Positions 41,090 through 49,624 of a DNA stretch of 64,000 nt are shown here, piece by piece; position 1 is the first letter of the stretch, and each line of letters starts with the position of its first letter. Source of the DNA: Rhodocyclales bacterium. GTDB lineage: Bacteria; Pseudomonadota; Gammaproteobacteria; Burkholderiales; Rhodocyclaceae. Under the pieces are notes generated by a model. It had not been told where the DNA came from. It ran no database searches and saw only the letters and a program-made list of their open reading frames with translations. The position numbers and the translations under genes were made by a program. The stretch covers positions 54,015 to 118,014 of the forward strand of contig JACRIY010000056.1 of the NCBI GenBank assembly GCA_016235805.1, written 5' to 3'.

Positions 41090-41748
41090 AAAAGTCAAAA
41101 GGCATCAGGACGCCCAAGAGCAAGCCCGATGTGGAGGCACCAGAGTCGGCGTCCCCAAACAATCGAGACATATCTGCAAGCAATGAAATGCGTCGCAAAT
41201 CTGGTGGTTCCGCTGATGCGCGGCCTACGCCGATAAAGGTTAAGCGCCGGCCCAAGGCGAAGCTGCCCCGCTATGCGGACAATACTCAACGCACGATGTT
41301 CAACGATCAAGGGTACTCGCTGTTCAACTTTGAAACCGACGCACGGCCTGTCGCCGGGCAACCTGCCAAGTATGAGGTCGCTGGCATTCAGGTCGAATTG
41401 TCTCCGATTCCGCGGAATCCAAAACTGGCGATGGAGATGGTCCTTGAGGCCGTAGCGTTGTTTCACTTTGGACGCAATCGTTGGAGCTACTCGCACCCGA
41501 TGGCAATTCAGCCGATCTCGCTGGATAGCTGGCTTTGGAAAGTCTGCACGGTGGCAGTTCGCGGCCGTACTGATGACGGAACCATTCGCGCGGCCTATTC
41601 GCGTCCAGACAATCTTGATATTTCGTTGCCGCACATGTTGATGTGGAAAACATGCGGTCTCGGTTGGCTGGGCCAAGACCACGACTGCTGCGCGCGGAAC
41701 TTCAACAATCCGACCCCATGGCTTGGTCGGACGTGTGGTTGCCCGTAG
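41086..41748 (+). CDS. Island protein of unknown function in the replication module
   Basis: 220 residues. A basic N-terminus (MKKSKGIRTPKSKP) and a central region NTQRTMFNDQGYSLFNFETDARPVAGQPAKYEVAGIQVEL. It ends with a Cys-rich stretch (DHDCCARNF) that looks out of register. In the +1 frame, a clean-looking C-terminal tail (SFNNLDGQRGAQFAAVL) continues to a TGA at 41846-41848 overlapping the next gene's ATG. A frameshift between ~41650 and 41755, or a separate 37-codon gene, would explain this. Confidence 0.55.
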   Translation: MKKSKGIRTPKSKPDVEAPESASPNNRDISASNEMRRKSGGSADARPTPIKVKRRPKAKLPRYADNTQRTMFNDQGYSLFNFETDARPVAGQPAKYEVAGIQVELSPIPRNPKLAMEMVLEAVALFHFGRNRWSYSHPMAIQPISLDSWLWKVCTVAVRGRTDDGTIRAAYSRPDNLDISLPHMLMWKTCGLGWLGQDHDCCARNFNNPTPWLGRTCGCP

Positions 41749-41840
41749 TCGATGCGCGGACTCCTTCAACAACCTGGACGGTCAACGCGGGGCGCAGTTT
41801 GCCGCCGTGTTGGCCGCCAATACCACCAATTTCAAACACC

Positions 41841-43082
41841 ATGATTGATACCTTCATCGCCACAGGAGCCCTCGGGCCACCTCAAACACACCATCAGGCG
41901 TGCCTTTCCAGGGTTACGTACTCGCGGTTTTCGCATGCGAAAGCGAAGCCGACCACGACGTTTATCGGCAGCCCGATGACCGGGGCACAGATTGACCTGA
42001 AGTACTGGGTGGAGCACGTTGCTGGTGTCGCGACAGCGTTCGCGGAGGTACGCATACCGCTCGCCTCTGCCACGGTAGGCAACAACTATGCGCATGCAGG
42101 GCTGGCCTCAATCGGTCTGGAGGTCAAGTGCGGGGCCTTGCTGACCAAGATCACCCTCACCGCGCTGGGTTTCACGCCGGACGAAGTCGCCTGTTTTATG
42201 GAGACGACCGCGCCACAGCAGGTGGAACTGACCTGGCACACGGCGACTGCCAGCAAACGGGCCAGACTCAGTGCTCAGCGGCGGACTAAGGACCACTTTG
42301 ATGCCCAGCGTTTGGCAAGCGGCAGGCACGATGTAGGGGTCGCTGATGTCCATTATGAGGAAGGCAACGGGAAGCCTGGCCTGCTGGTGGAACTCAAGGG
42401 CGGCGATCTGTTTCGCCAGTACGGCAAGGCCGAGCAGGTCTCGTCCCGGACACTGAAAATCCGCACGCAACGGTGGATGTCCGAGGAAGCCCGCAAGTAC
42501 AGGCCAATGATCCTCGCCGAGATAGAGGACCACGTCCGCAACGAGGTGTTGGTTGGTAATGAAACCTTGCGGCTTTTCGGGGCCGAGCACCCTTCCACTT
42601 GGACCGCTGAAAAGCTCAAGGAGATTATCGACTACGTCTGGAAAAAGGCAGGTCTCGCGCCGGAGCAGCCGGTCGGCGACGTAGAACTCAGCCCGGAGGT
42701 CGAGGTTACGTGGCAGCGCTATCTGGCTGGGAAGGACTTGGTCGGGGAATTGCCGCCGCATACCTTCCGTCGCCACCGTGCATTAATCAAAGCGGCAAAA
42801 GGTGACGACAAGGACATCGCCATCCGGCGCAAATCGCGGGCGGTACAGCCTGGGGCGGTTGGCCGGCAACAGTGCTACGACCGGCGTACGGAACCCGCTG
42901 GTGAACTCAGGAAAACGGTGCTATGCGAGGTAACGGCGCCGGCCATTATCGAAGAACTTCAGTGGGGTCTTGATTTCCTCGAAACCGGCAAGATTCCGGA
43001 CAGTGACGATGGCGGTCAGCGGGCAGCGCGTTGGATTGCATTCGCTGCGCGGGAAGGGGGTCGTCGCCATGCAGCCAAATAG
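41841..43082 (+). CDS. Phage/plasmid replication protein, gene II/X-like
   Basis: 413 residues from ATG 41841 (MIDTFIATG). It resembles gene II/X replication initiators of filamentous phages and integrative elements: MID start, the VELTWHTATASKRARLSAQRRTKDHFDAQRLA region, and a C-terminal winged-helix-like LPPHTFRRHRALIKAAKGDDKDIAI. The expected role is nicking for rolling-circle replication of the excised island. The catalytic Tyr cannot be assigned by eye. The stop lies inside the helicase gene start. Confidence 0.6.
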   Translation: MIDTFIATGALGPPQTHHQACLSRVTYSRFSHAKAKPTTTFIGSPMTGAQIDLKYWVEHVAGVATAFAEVRIPLASATVGNNYAHAGLASIGLEVKCGALLTKITLTALGFTPDEVACFMETTAPQQVELTWHTATASKRARLSAQRRTKDHFDAQRLASGRHDVGVADVHYEEGNGKPGLLVELKGGDLFRQYGKAEQVSSRTLKIRTQRWMSEEARKYRPMILAEIEDHVRNEVLVGNETLRLFGAEHPSTWTAEKLKEIIDYVWKKAGLAPEQPVGDVELSPEVEVTWQRYLAGKDLVGELPPHTFRRHRALIKAAKGDDKDIAIRRKSRAVQPGAVGRQQCYDRRTEPAGELRKTVLCEVTAPAIIEELQWGLDFLETGKIPDSDDGGQRAARWIAFAAREGGRRHAAK

Positions 43083-45042
43083 AAGCTCGCAGAACACGTC
43101 CATGGCGAAGGATCAGCACGTTTCCGGCAGGCGCGCGGTGCAGGGCAGCCACGATACCTCAGACCTCAACCTGGCTCAGCGTCGCGCGGCCATGGCCGAT
43201 GATGGGCACGCTCTCGTGTTGGCCGGCGCCGGATGTGGAAAGACGAAGACTATCGACGCGCGCTGTAACCACCTGATTTCCGAAGGTGTGCCGGCTCATC
43301 AGATATATGTGCTGGCGTTCACCCGTCGTTCCGCTGAAGAAATCGTTGCCAGGGTAGAGGCCAGTCTCGGGAGTCGCGGCAAAGGTCTTCAGGCATCCAC
43401 TTTCCACGCCTTCTGCATGAAGATGATCCGCCATCACCCGAGTGCTTTTGGGTGCTACCGCTTTTCAGTGATAGACCGCGAAGACCAAGTCGATATCTTC
43501 AAGGCCTTGCTTGGCCGCACCAGCAAGACCACGACAGTTATCATGCCGACGGCCGCGCAGCTCGTTGACATCTATTCCTTTGGCCGGAACACCCGGTGCA
43601 CGCCAACAACAGCCATCGAGAATGAAGATGCTGCACTTCTCCCGGCCAAGAAGCACATCATTGCAATCTGTCGTCAATATCGGGACCGGAAGCAGCAGCG
43701 CAAGTATCTCGACTATGACGATATTCTGGAGGTTGTTGGAACCCGGCTCCATGAGGATGCTGGTGTTAGAAAATCCGTTTGCTCGCAATTCAAGCACATT
43801 CTGGTCGACGAGTTTCAGGACACGAATCCGTTGCAGTGGCATCTGCTCACGCCGTTCCTTGAGTTTGCCAATCTGTTTTGTGTAGGCGACGACGCGCAAT
43901 CAATCTACGGATTTCGAGGTGCTGACTTCAACAACGTGCACCGCTTCAAGGAGCGCGTTCCGGACTCAACGACCCTGAAGCTGAACAAGAACTACCGTTC
44001 AACGCAAGAAATCCTGGACGTTTCCAACTGGCTACTTGCGCAGTCGAGCATTGACTACGACAAACGCCTCGTTGCGGCGCGTGGTAGCGGGCACAAGCCC
44101 CGATTACTGAATTTTGCTGGGGATTGGCAGGAGGCAAACTGGATCGCTGCCGACATTGCTGCGCGGCACCGGAAAGGCCGGACATGGAGCGATCACATGA
44201 TCCTGGTGCGAACCGCCTACACGGCGCGGGCGGTTGAGGCCTGCCTCATCGAGCGCAATATTCCGTACATTTTTATCGGGGGCACTAAACTCCTTGAGAC
44301 AGCGCACGTCAAGGACTTGCTCTCTCCGCTCCGAATCATTGCCAACCCAGCCGATGAAATCGCATGGACTCGCTACTTGAGGTTGTGGCCCGGGATTGGC
44401 AGGGTCAAGGCGGCTGCCATCGTCGAGCGCGTACTCGGAAAGACAACCATCGAAGACGCTATGGAGGCCATCGGCGCGAGCAGTCCCAATGCTCGCGCAA
44501 CACTCCAGCAAATTCTTGCGGCGGATGAGCCCCCTGCTCGTGCCGTGCGCGTCGCAGTAGAACTTTTGTCGAAGACGCTTGAGGCCCAATACAAGAAGGA
44601 CTGGGACCAGCGCCGGCTCGACTTCCCGCTCGTCGAAAAGCTGGCCCAGAAACATACGTCGATCATGGCGTTTATCGAGCACTACCTTCTTGATCCAATG
44701 AACGCGAGCGAGACTCGGCAGAGCTCAAACGGCGACGTGGTATTTCTGATTACCGTTCATTCTGCCAAAGGGGCTGAACGCAAGGTCTGCTACGTGATGA
44801 ATGTTTCACCGGGGGCGTATCCGTCATCGAGGGCGATGGGGAGTGGTGACCAAATCGAGGAGGAGCGGCGTGTCCTATATGTGGCGCTGACCCGCCCGCA
44901 AGATGAACTAATCATTACCAGGAAGCTGCTGCCCAGCTTTGGAATCGTAAACGCTGCCTCGGAGGGGGATCAAGTTGCGGTGGCCGACGCCTACTTTCTC
45001 AAGAATTTCCCGGATGACCTCGCCGATGAAGAATTTCTTTAG
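43069..45042 (+). CDS. UvrD/Rep-family DNA helicase
   Basis: 657 residues from ATG 43069 (MQPNRS), preceded by GGAAGGGGG. Superfamily 1 motifs: Q-motif LNLAQRRAAM, Walker A LAGAGCGKTKT (~residue 52), motif II ILVDEFQDTNPLQW, motif III GDDAQSIYGFRGAD, motif V TVHSAKGAE and motif VI RRVLYVALTRPQDEL. It is a probable 3'-5' translocase. Its overlap with the gene II/X-like gene suggests it unwinds the island during rolling-circle replication, as Rep does for filamentous phages. A separate defence role is also possible. Confidence 0.92.
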   Translation: MQPNRSSQNTSMAKDQHVSGRRAVQGSHDTSDLNLAQRRAAMADDGHALVLAGAGCGKTKTIDARCNHLISEGVPAHQIYVLAFTRRSAEEIVARVEASLGSRGKGLQASTFHAFCMKMIRHHPSAFGCYRFSVIDREDQVDIFKALLGRTSKTTTVIMPTAAQLVDIYSFGRNTRCTPTTAIENEDAALLPAKKHIIAICRQYRDRKQQRKYLDYDDILEVVGTRLHEDAGVRKSVCSQFKHILVDEFQDTNPLQWHLLTPFLEFANLFCVGDDAQSIYGFRGADFNNVHRFKERVPDSTTLKLNKNYRSTQEILDVSNWLLAQSSIDYDKRLVAARGSGHKPRLLNFAGDWQEANWIAADIAARHRKGRTWSDHMILVRTAYTARAVEACLIERNIPYIFIGGTKLLETAHVKDLLSPLRIIANPADEIAWTRYLRLWPGIGRVKAAAIVERVLGKTTIEDAMEAIGASSPNARATLQQILAADEPPARAVRVAVELLSKTLEAQYKKDWDQRRLDFPLVEKLAQKHTSIMAFIEHYLLDPMNASETRQSSNGDVVFLITVHSAKGAERKVCYVMNVSPGAYPSSRAMGSGDQIEEERRVLYVALTRPQDELIITRKLLPSFGIVNAASEGDQVAVADAYFLKNFPDDLADEEFL

Positions 45043-45103
45043 GCGCCATCAGCCGCCATGAGAAAATGACACAGCGCGCCGACGTGCAACCAGAATTCAA
45101 CCG

Positions 45104-46192
45104 ATGACAACCCGACAAGCCCCCGAAATATTTCAAACTGCGCTCGACTCCGTTTCCATCGAGGGCCTGCCGCCGATGACGGATTCTGGATTCGAGCAGG
45201 CCGTCATTGCCCATTACGCCTTGCAGTACGCGGCGAAGGGCTGGAATGCGGCGGTCGTGGTGTCGGATGGGTTCGTGCGAGTGGTGGCAGTCCCGCAGCA
45301 GGGCGTCGAACCGAAGGCTTATCTGCTTGGCTTGCTCCGTCACGACTATATCGAAGACGCGCTGCCGGGACTGGAAGCCATGTACGGCATGGTCAGTGAT
45401 CCCGACATCTGCTTCAACTATGGCGTCGCCCTGTCGGAACTTGGCCGCGTCGAGGAATCGCTGGCACCCTTGAACAAGTGCCTCAACCTCGATCCGGGCT
45501 ACGACAACGCCGCCATCGCCATTGGAGTTTCGCTCTCCAAGCTTGAACGCTACGACGAGGCTGAAGTCGTGCTCAAGGCCGCTGCGAAAATCCAGCCGGA
45601 CAATGCCCTGGTCAAGCAGAACCTCGCGGCGACCCTCGCTCGCGCCGGCAAGTTTGCGGAGGCACTGCCGTATTTCCGGCAAGCCGCCTCACTGGCACCC
45701 AACAACCCGGTGGCACTGATGGGGCTGGCGAACTGTCTCAACTCGATGGACGAGCACAAGAAGGAGTCGCTGAAGGTCTACAAGGACTTGGCGAAGCGCT
45801 TCCCCGATTCGCAGTTCGCGGAAACGGTCAAGCAGATACTGAATCGGGCAGGACAGGACGATCTCCGGAAAGTCGTGGATGGTGGGTATCGCCCGGATGC
45901 GGTGGAATACATGATCGGTGCCATGAAGCGGTTTGCCGAACTGCCGCATGAGCAAGTCGGGCGCGCAGTCATGGAGATCGCGCAGCTTGGCGAGGCTGGA
46001 CTTGAAATCAACAATCCCTTGAAGCGCTATTCGCTGACAAACCTCGACGGGGACTTTTCCGGGCTGCAACTCCTGTGCTACATGCACGTTGGCATGGCGT
46101 TGTTCGATCCTGGAATGGATTGCGGCTCCGGCTTGCAACGTGAATTCGAGATCGCCAAGGGTATGACCGACCCGGTAGCGAGGAAGAAATGA
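45104..46192 (+). CDS. TPR-repeat protein
   Basis: 362 residues. At least three tetratricopeptide repeats between ~95 and 240 (DICFNYGVALSELGRVEESLAPLNKCLNLDPG, AAIAIGVSLSKLERYDEAEVVLKAAAKIQPD, QNLAATLARAGKFAEALPYFRQAASLAPN). The C-terminal ~120 residues are not recognised. Its stop overlaps the next gene by four bases, so the pair probably acts together. Function unknown. Confidence 0.85.
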   Translation: MTTRQAPEIFQTALDSVSIEGLPPMTDSGFEQAVIAHYALQYAAKGWNAAVVVSDGFVRVVAVPQQGVEPKAYLLGLLRHDYIEDALPGLEAMYGMVSDPDICFNYGVALSELGRVEESLAPLNKCLNLDPGYDNAAIAIGVSLSKLERYDEAEVVLKAAAKIQPDNALVKQNLAATLARAGKFAEALPYFRQAASLAPNNPVALMGLANCLNSMDEHKKESLKVYKDLAKRFPDSQFAETVKQILNRAGQDDLRKVVDGGYRPDAVEYMIGAMKRFAELPHEQVGRAVMEIAQLGEAGLEINNPLKRYSLTNLDGDFSGLQLLCYMHVGMALFDPGMDCGSGLQREFEIAKGMTDPVARKK

Positions 46193-46725
46193 TCGAAGCA
46201 CCTATCAGCATGCCACCGCAGGCGTACATGGAAATCATCGGTCCGCTGATCGAGAAAGCGCGCGAGTTTCTGGAGAACGGCCAACAACTTCAGGCGTTCG
46301 CCTTTGTGGGCAACCTGACCAGCAATCAAATCATCCCGGTAACGATTCAGCCGGGAAGCGACGAGAACAAGGACCGCTCGGCGCGGGAGATCCATTCGGC
46401 GGCATTGGTGTTGGAGGCCGATTTCGTCTTCGCCATCATGGAAGCCTGGTCGCTGCGACCCGATAAGTTGATGCAGACGGACGCGATTCTCGACAAGTAC
46501 GGAAGCATCGGCGCGTCACCCTACGCAATAGATGTTTGCTCGCTGACGCTGGAAACGAAACGTGGCGTGTGGGTCGCGCAGCCGCAGATCAAGCCCAAGG
46601 GAATATCCAAGAAGAAGCGGACCATCGGCAAAGTCGAGTTCCGCTACTACACGGAAGTCGAAGGCCGTTTCATGCACCTGCTGCCAGTCAAGGAAGGTGA
46701 CGAGCCACCGACGATTCTGCACTGA
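46189..46725 (+). CDS. Partner of the TPR protein, unknown function
   Basis: 178 residues, soluble, alpha/beta. Distinctive segments: FAFVGNLTSNQIIPVTIQPG, SAREIHSAALVLEADFVFAIMEAWSL and KSKKKRTIGKVEFRYYTEVEGR-like basic strand near the C-terminus. No known family. It is translationally coupled to the TPR gene. Confidence 0.75.
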   Translation: MIEAPISMPPQAYMEIIGPLIEKAREFLENGQQLQAFAFVGNLTSNQIIPVTIQPGSDENKDRSAREIHSAALVLEADFVFAIMEAWSLRPDKLMQTDAILDKYGSIGASPYAIDVCSLTLETKRGVWVAQPQIKPKGISKKKRTIGKVEFRYYTEVEGRFMHLLPVKEGDEPPTILH

Positions 46726-46885
46726 GGGCAAGTCGAAACCACTATTGGACGGTAGCCTCAATATCTTCTTGCGGAGCTACAGAACGCGTGGGCTAGGCTA
46801 GGCCGCGCGCCTCCCCATCGGCGATATACCGTTAGAATTCTCGGAAACGAATAACAAACAACACGCGGTAACGGGAGAAAGCGTT

Positions 46886-47683
46886 ATGGGGAGAAGGCGC
46901 AAGGAAGGCCTGCTGGAAGTGCTGGTTGATTTCCCGTGGTGGGTCAGTGTGGTTGTCGCTGGCGTGGTCTATGTCCTGGTCAAGTGGGTCGCGCCGGCAG
47001 CTTTCGCCAGCAACCTGATTCTCGGCGGAATGGCGAAGGGGCTAAGTGGTATTGCCGGGTACTTCGCTGCGCTCTTCCTGTTGCCGGCCCTGTTTTCGTT
47101 TGTTCGCCAAGTCATTCGGGGTAAGACGCTCGAATCCCAGCGCGACTTGGATACTTTGCGGAAGCTGTCTTGGCGTGAGTTCGAGGGGTTGGTCGGCGAA
47201 GCCTTCCGCCGGCGTGGCTACTTCCTCATTGAGCAGGGCGGCAACCAACCCGATGGTGGCATTGATCTGATATTGCGAAAAGATGGGCAAGTGGTCTTGG
47301 TCCAGTGCAAGCACTGGCAGACACGCCAAGTGGGCGTGGCGATTATCAGAGAACAGTTCGGTATTCTGTCGGCCAGCAAGGCTAGCCAGGTGTTTGTGGT
47401 CACCAGCGGAAGCTTCACGGATGACTCTATAGCCTTCGCGGCGGGTAAGCCAATGCAACTGATCGACGGCCCCAAGTTGTTGGAACTTGTCCGCGACGTG
47501 CAGCAGCCGGGGCAGCAGTTACCTACCAATGCTCCTGTTGCAAGCCCAGCCAGCCAAGCCGCTGTCTGCCCCAAGTGCGGATCGGAAATGAAGCAGCGCA
47601 CCGCTAAACAGGGTGCCAATGTTGGACAAGCGTTCTGGGGCTGCGTGCGCTATCCCGCATGTCGTGGCACGCGGCCAATCTAG
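46886..47683 (+). CDS. Membrane-anchored Mrr-like endonuclease with zinc ribbon
   Basis: 265 residues. Two membrane helices (~17-35 and ~50-75), then an Mrr_cat restriction fold: LSWREFEGLVGEAFRRRGYFLIEQGG, GGIDLILRKDGQVVLVQCKHW with the D-QxK catalytic core. The C-terminus is a topoisomerase-type zinc ribbon (CPKCG...CVRYPAC). The start follows CGGGAGA. It could cleave modified or incoming DNA at the membrane; inference from family. Confidence 0.87.
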   Translation: MGRRRKEGLLEVLVDFPWWVSVVVAGVVYVLVKWVAPAAFASNLILGGMAKGLSGIAGYFAALFLLPALFSFVRQVIRGKTLESQRDLDTLRKLSWREFEGLVGEAFRRRGYFLIEQGGNQPDGGIDLILRKDGQVVLVQCKHWQTRQVGVAIIREQFGILSASKASQVFVVTSGSFTDDSIAFAAGKPMQLIDGPKLLELVRDVQQPGQQLPTNAPVASPASQAAVCPKCGSEMKQRTAKQGANVGQAFWGCVRYPACRGTRPI

Positions 47684-48027
47684 CCATGGGGCGACGGTAT
47701 GAAGTGGATTCGTGAAGTAGGTATTGACCAATTGCCGTGTAGCCGCTGACCTCAGAGGGAGCAGAAACCAGAAGCGTGCAACTGCTAATCTACGGTCAGC
47801 CACATTAGCGTTGCAGTGGATGCCATTTCGCTATGGCTTACTTGTAATGCCTTGCACGGAAAGGAATTGGCTCGCCCAGTTCTGGTAGAGTCGTTACTTT
47901 GTCAGACCAAATAAATCGGGTTGGGCTACGCCGCCTTTGGATACCAATCCGGTATGAGCTACAAAGCTCAGTCGATTGACGCGGCCCAATTCGGGTTGCT
48001 GGAAACAGACTTAAGGGGAGCAGAAAA
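47684..48027. other. Intergenic region upstream of the vWA-PP2C-kinase genes
   Basis: 344 bases with no convincing open frame. AAGGGGAG precedes the vWA start at 48028. No promoter consensus stands out. It probably carries the promoter of the three-gene system. Confidence 0.4.
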
Positions 48028-48861
48028 ATGACCTATGAAGCCCAAATCAGCCGTGGCAGTCCGACAGCGTTTCTCTTCGTCGTGGATCAATCCGGCTCTA
48101 TGTCCGACAAGATGTCATCTGGTAAGAGCAAGGCTGAGTTTGTCGCCGACGCCCTCAACAGGACACTGATGAATCTCGTCACACGATGCACCAAGGCAGA
48201 GGGCGTACGCGATTATTTCGAGGTCGGCGTCCTCGGATACGGCGGCAACGGAGTGGGGAATGGGTTCTCTGGCGCGCTTGGTTCCAGTGTTCTCAATCCA
48301 ATCTCCGCCATCGAGCAAAACCCGGTGCGCGTTGAGGATCGCAAGAAGAAAATGGATGACGGCGCAGGTGGTATTTTGGAGACGTCCGTCAAGTTCCCAG
48401 TTTGGTTCGAGCCAAAGGCTAGCGGCGGCACGCCGATGCGTGAGGCCTTGACCCGCGCGGCTGAGGAGCTAGTTGCATGGTGCGATGCCCATCCGGACTG
48501 CTATCCGCCGACGGTGCTGCATGTGACCGACGGAGAGTCAAGTGACGGTGATCCAGAGGAAATCGCGACTCACCTAACTCAGATTCGCACCAACGACGGA
48601 GAAGCACTGATGCTCAATATTCACGTCAGCACCCTTGGTGCCGACGCCATCCGTTTTCCATCGAGCGCCTCCGGCCTTCCCGACGACTACGCCAAGCTGC
48701 TCTTCCGCATGTCTAGCCAGCTGCCGGAGCATCTCATCAGGTTCGCGCAGGAAAAGGGCCACACAGTTGGCATCGAGTCGCGCGGATTCATGTTCAACGC
48801 CGAGGCGGCAGAGATAGTCGACTTCTTCGACATTGGAACTAGGGCCTCGCAGTTGCGCTGA
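48028..48861 (+). CDS. von Willebrand A domain protein (TerY-like)
   Basis: 277 residues. The MIDAS metal site is intact: FVVDQSGSMSD (DxSxS), SGGTPM (Thr) and VTDGESSDG (Asp). The overall layout matches TerY-like vWA proteins. It is the first gene of a vWA, PP2C, kinase series; in known TerY-P triads the vWA protein probably scaffolds the phospho-switch. Confidence 0.9.
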   Translation: MTYEAQISRGSPTAFLFVVDQSGSMSDKMSSGKSKAEFVADALNRTLMNLVTRCTKAEGVRDYFEVGVLGYGGNGVGNGFSGALGSSVLNPISAIEQNPVRVEDRKKKMDDGAGGILETSVKFPVWFEPKASGGTPMREALTRAAEELVAWCDAHPDCYPPTVLHVTDGESSDGDPEEIATHLTQIRTNDGEALMLNIHVSTLGADAIRFPSSASGLPDDYAKLLFRMSSQLPEHLIRFAQEKGHTVGIESRGFMFNAEAAEIVDFFDIGTRASQLR

Positions 48862-48868
48862 GCCTCGA

Positions 48869-49624
48869 ATGAGGCACCTCTTCGCCGGAAGCTGTCCAAA
48901 GGATCCTTCCGGTAGCGATATCAACGAGGATAGGTGGGCATTTTCCGAGTCGCGCGGGACACTTGCGCTTTGCGACGGCGCAAGCGAATCCTTTGATTCT
49001 TCGGTGTGGGCACAGATACTCGCCGACAAGTTCACTCTCGATCCGGCTGTGACGCCGGAATGGCTCTCCGACGCCCTTGCAGATTACGTTGCGCGCCACG
49101 ACTTCGCTGGCATGTCATGGTCGCGACAAGCGTCCTACGAGCGCGGGAGCTTCGCAACGCTACTTGGGGTCCAGCACATTCCGGGAAATCAGACGGTGGA
49201 AGTGCTCGCTGTGGGCGACAGTCTTGCGGTTTTGGCCGACGGCAACCGCTTTGTCTCTAGTTGGCTGTATTGCAATCCAGAGAGCTTTAAGGAACGCCCG
49301 ACACTATTTGCGACCCTGCCCGAGCACAACACGTTCGTTTCCGAAGGCGATTTCTGGACTGCACGCGGTACGCACTTCGACCTCAGTGATTTGAAGTCTC
49401 CGCGCTTGCTGTGTGTAACCGACGCCCTGGGGGAATGGCTCCTCCGTCAGACGCAATCCGGCGAAGAAGGGTTGGCAAGATTGCTCGCACTGGCGACTGA
49501 AGAGGAACTGGTGAATCTGGTAGTTGAAGAGAGGGCCGTTGGACGAATGAGAGTCGACGACTCGACCTTGATCGTCGTGGCGTTTGATAAGGGAGGAGAG
49601 CCAGATGGCGTATCCGTCCTTTGA
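48869..49624 (+). CDS. PP2C-family Ser/Thr protein phosphatase
   Basis: 251 residues from ATG 48869 (MRHLFAGS). PP2C metal and phosphate motifs: SDINEDRWAF, LALCDGASES, GSFATLLGVQ, LAVGDSLAVL and VDDSTLIVVAF. It should reverse phosphorylation by the kinase encoded next. It starts seven bases after the vWA stop and ends 20 bases inside the kinase gene. Confidence 0.87.
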   Translation: MRHLFAGSCPKDPSGSDINEDRWAFSESRGTLALCDGASESFDSSVWAQILADKFTLDPAVTPEWLSDALADYVARHDFAGMSWSRQASYERGSFATLLGVQHIPGNQTVEVLAVGDSLAVLADGNRFVSSWLYCNPESFKERPTLFATLPEHNTFVSEGDFWTARGTHFDLSDLKSPRLLCVTDALGEWLLRQTQSGEEGLARLLALATEEELVNLVVEERAVGRMRVDDSTLIVVAFDKGGEPDGVSVL

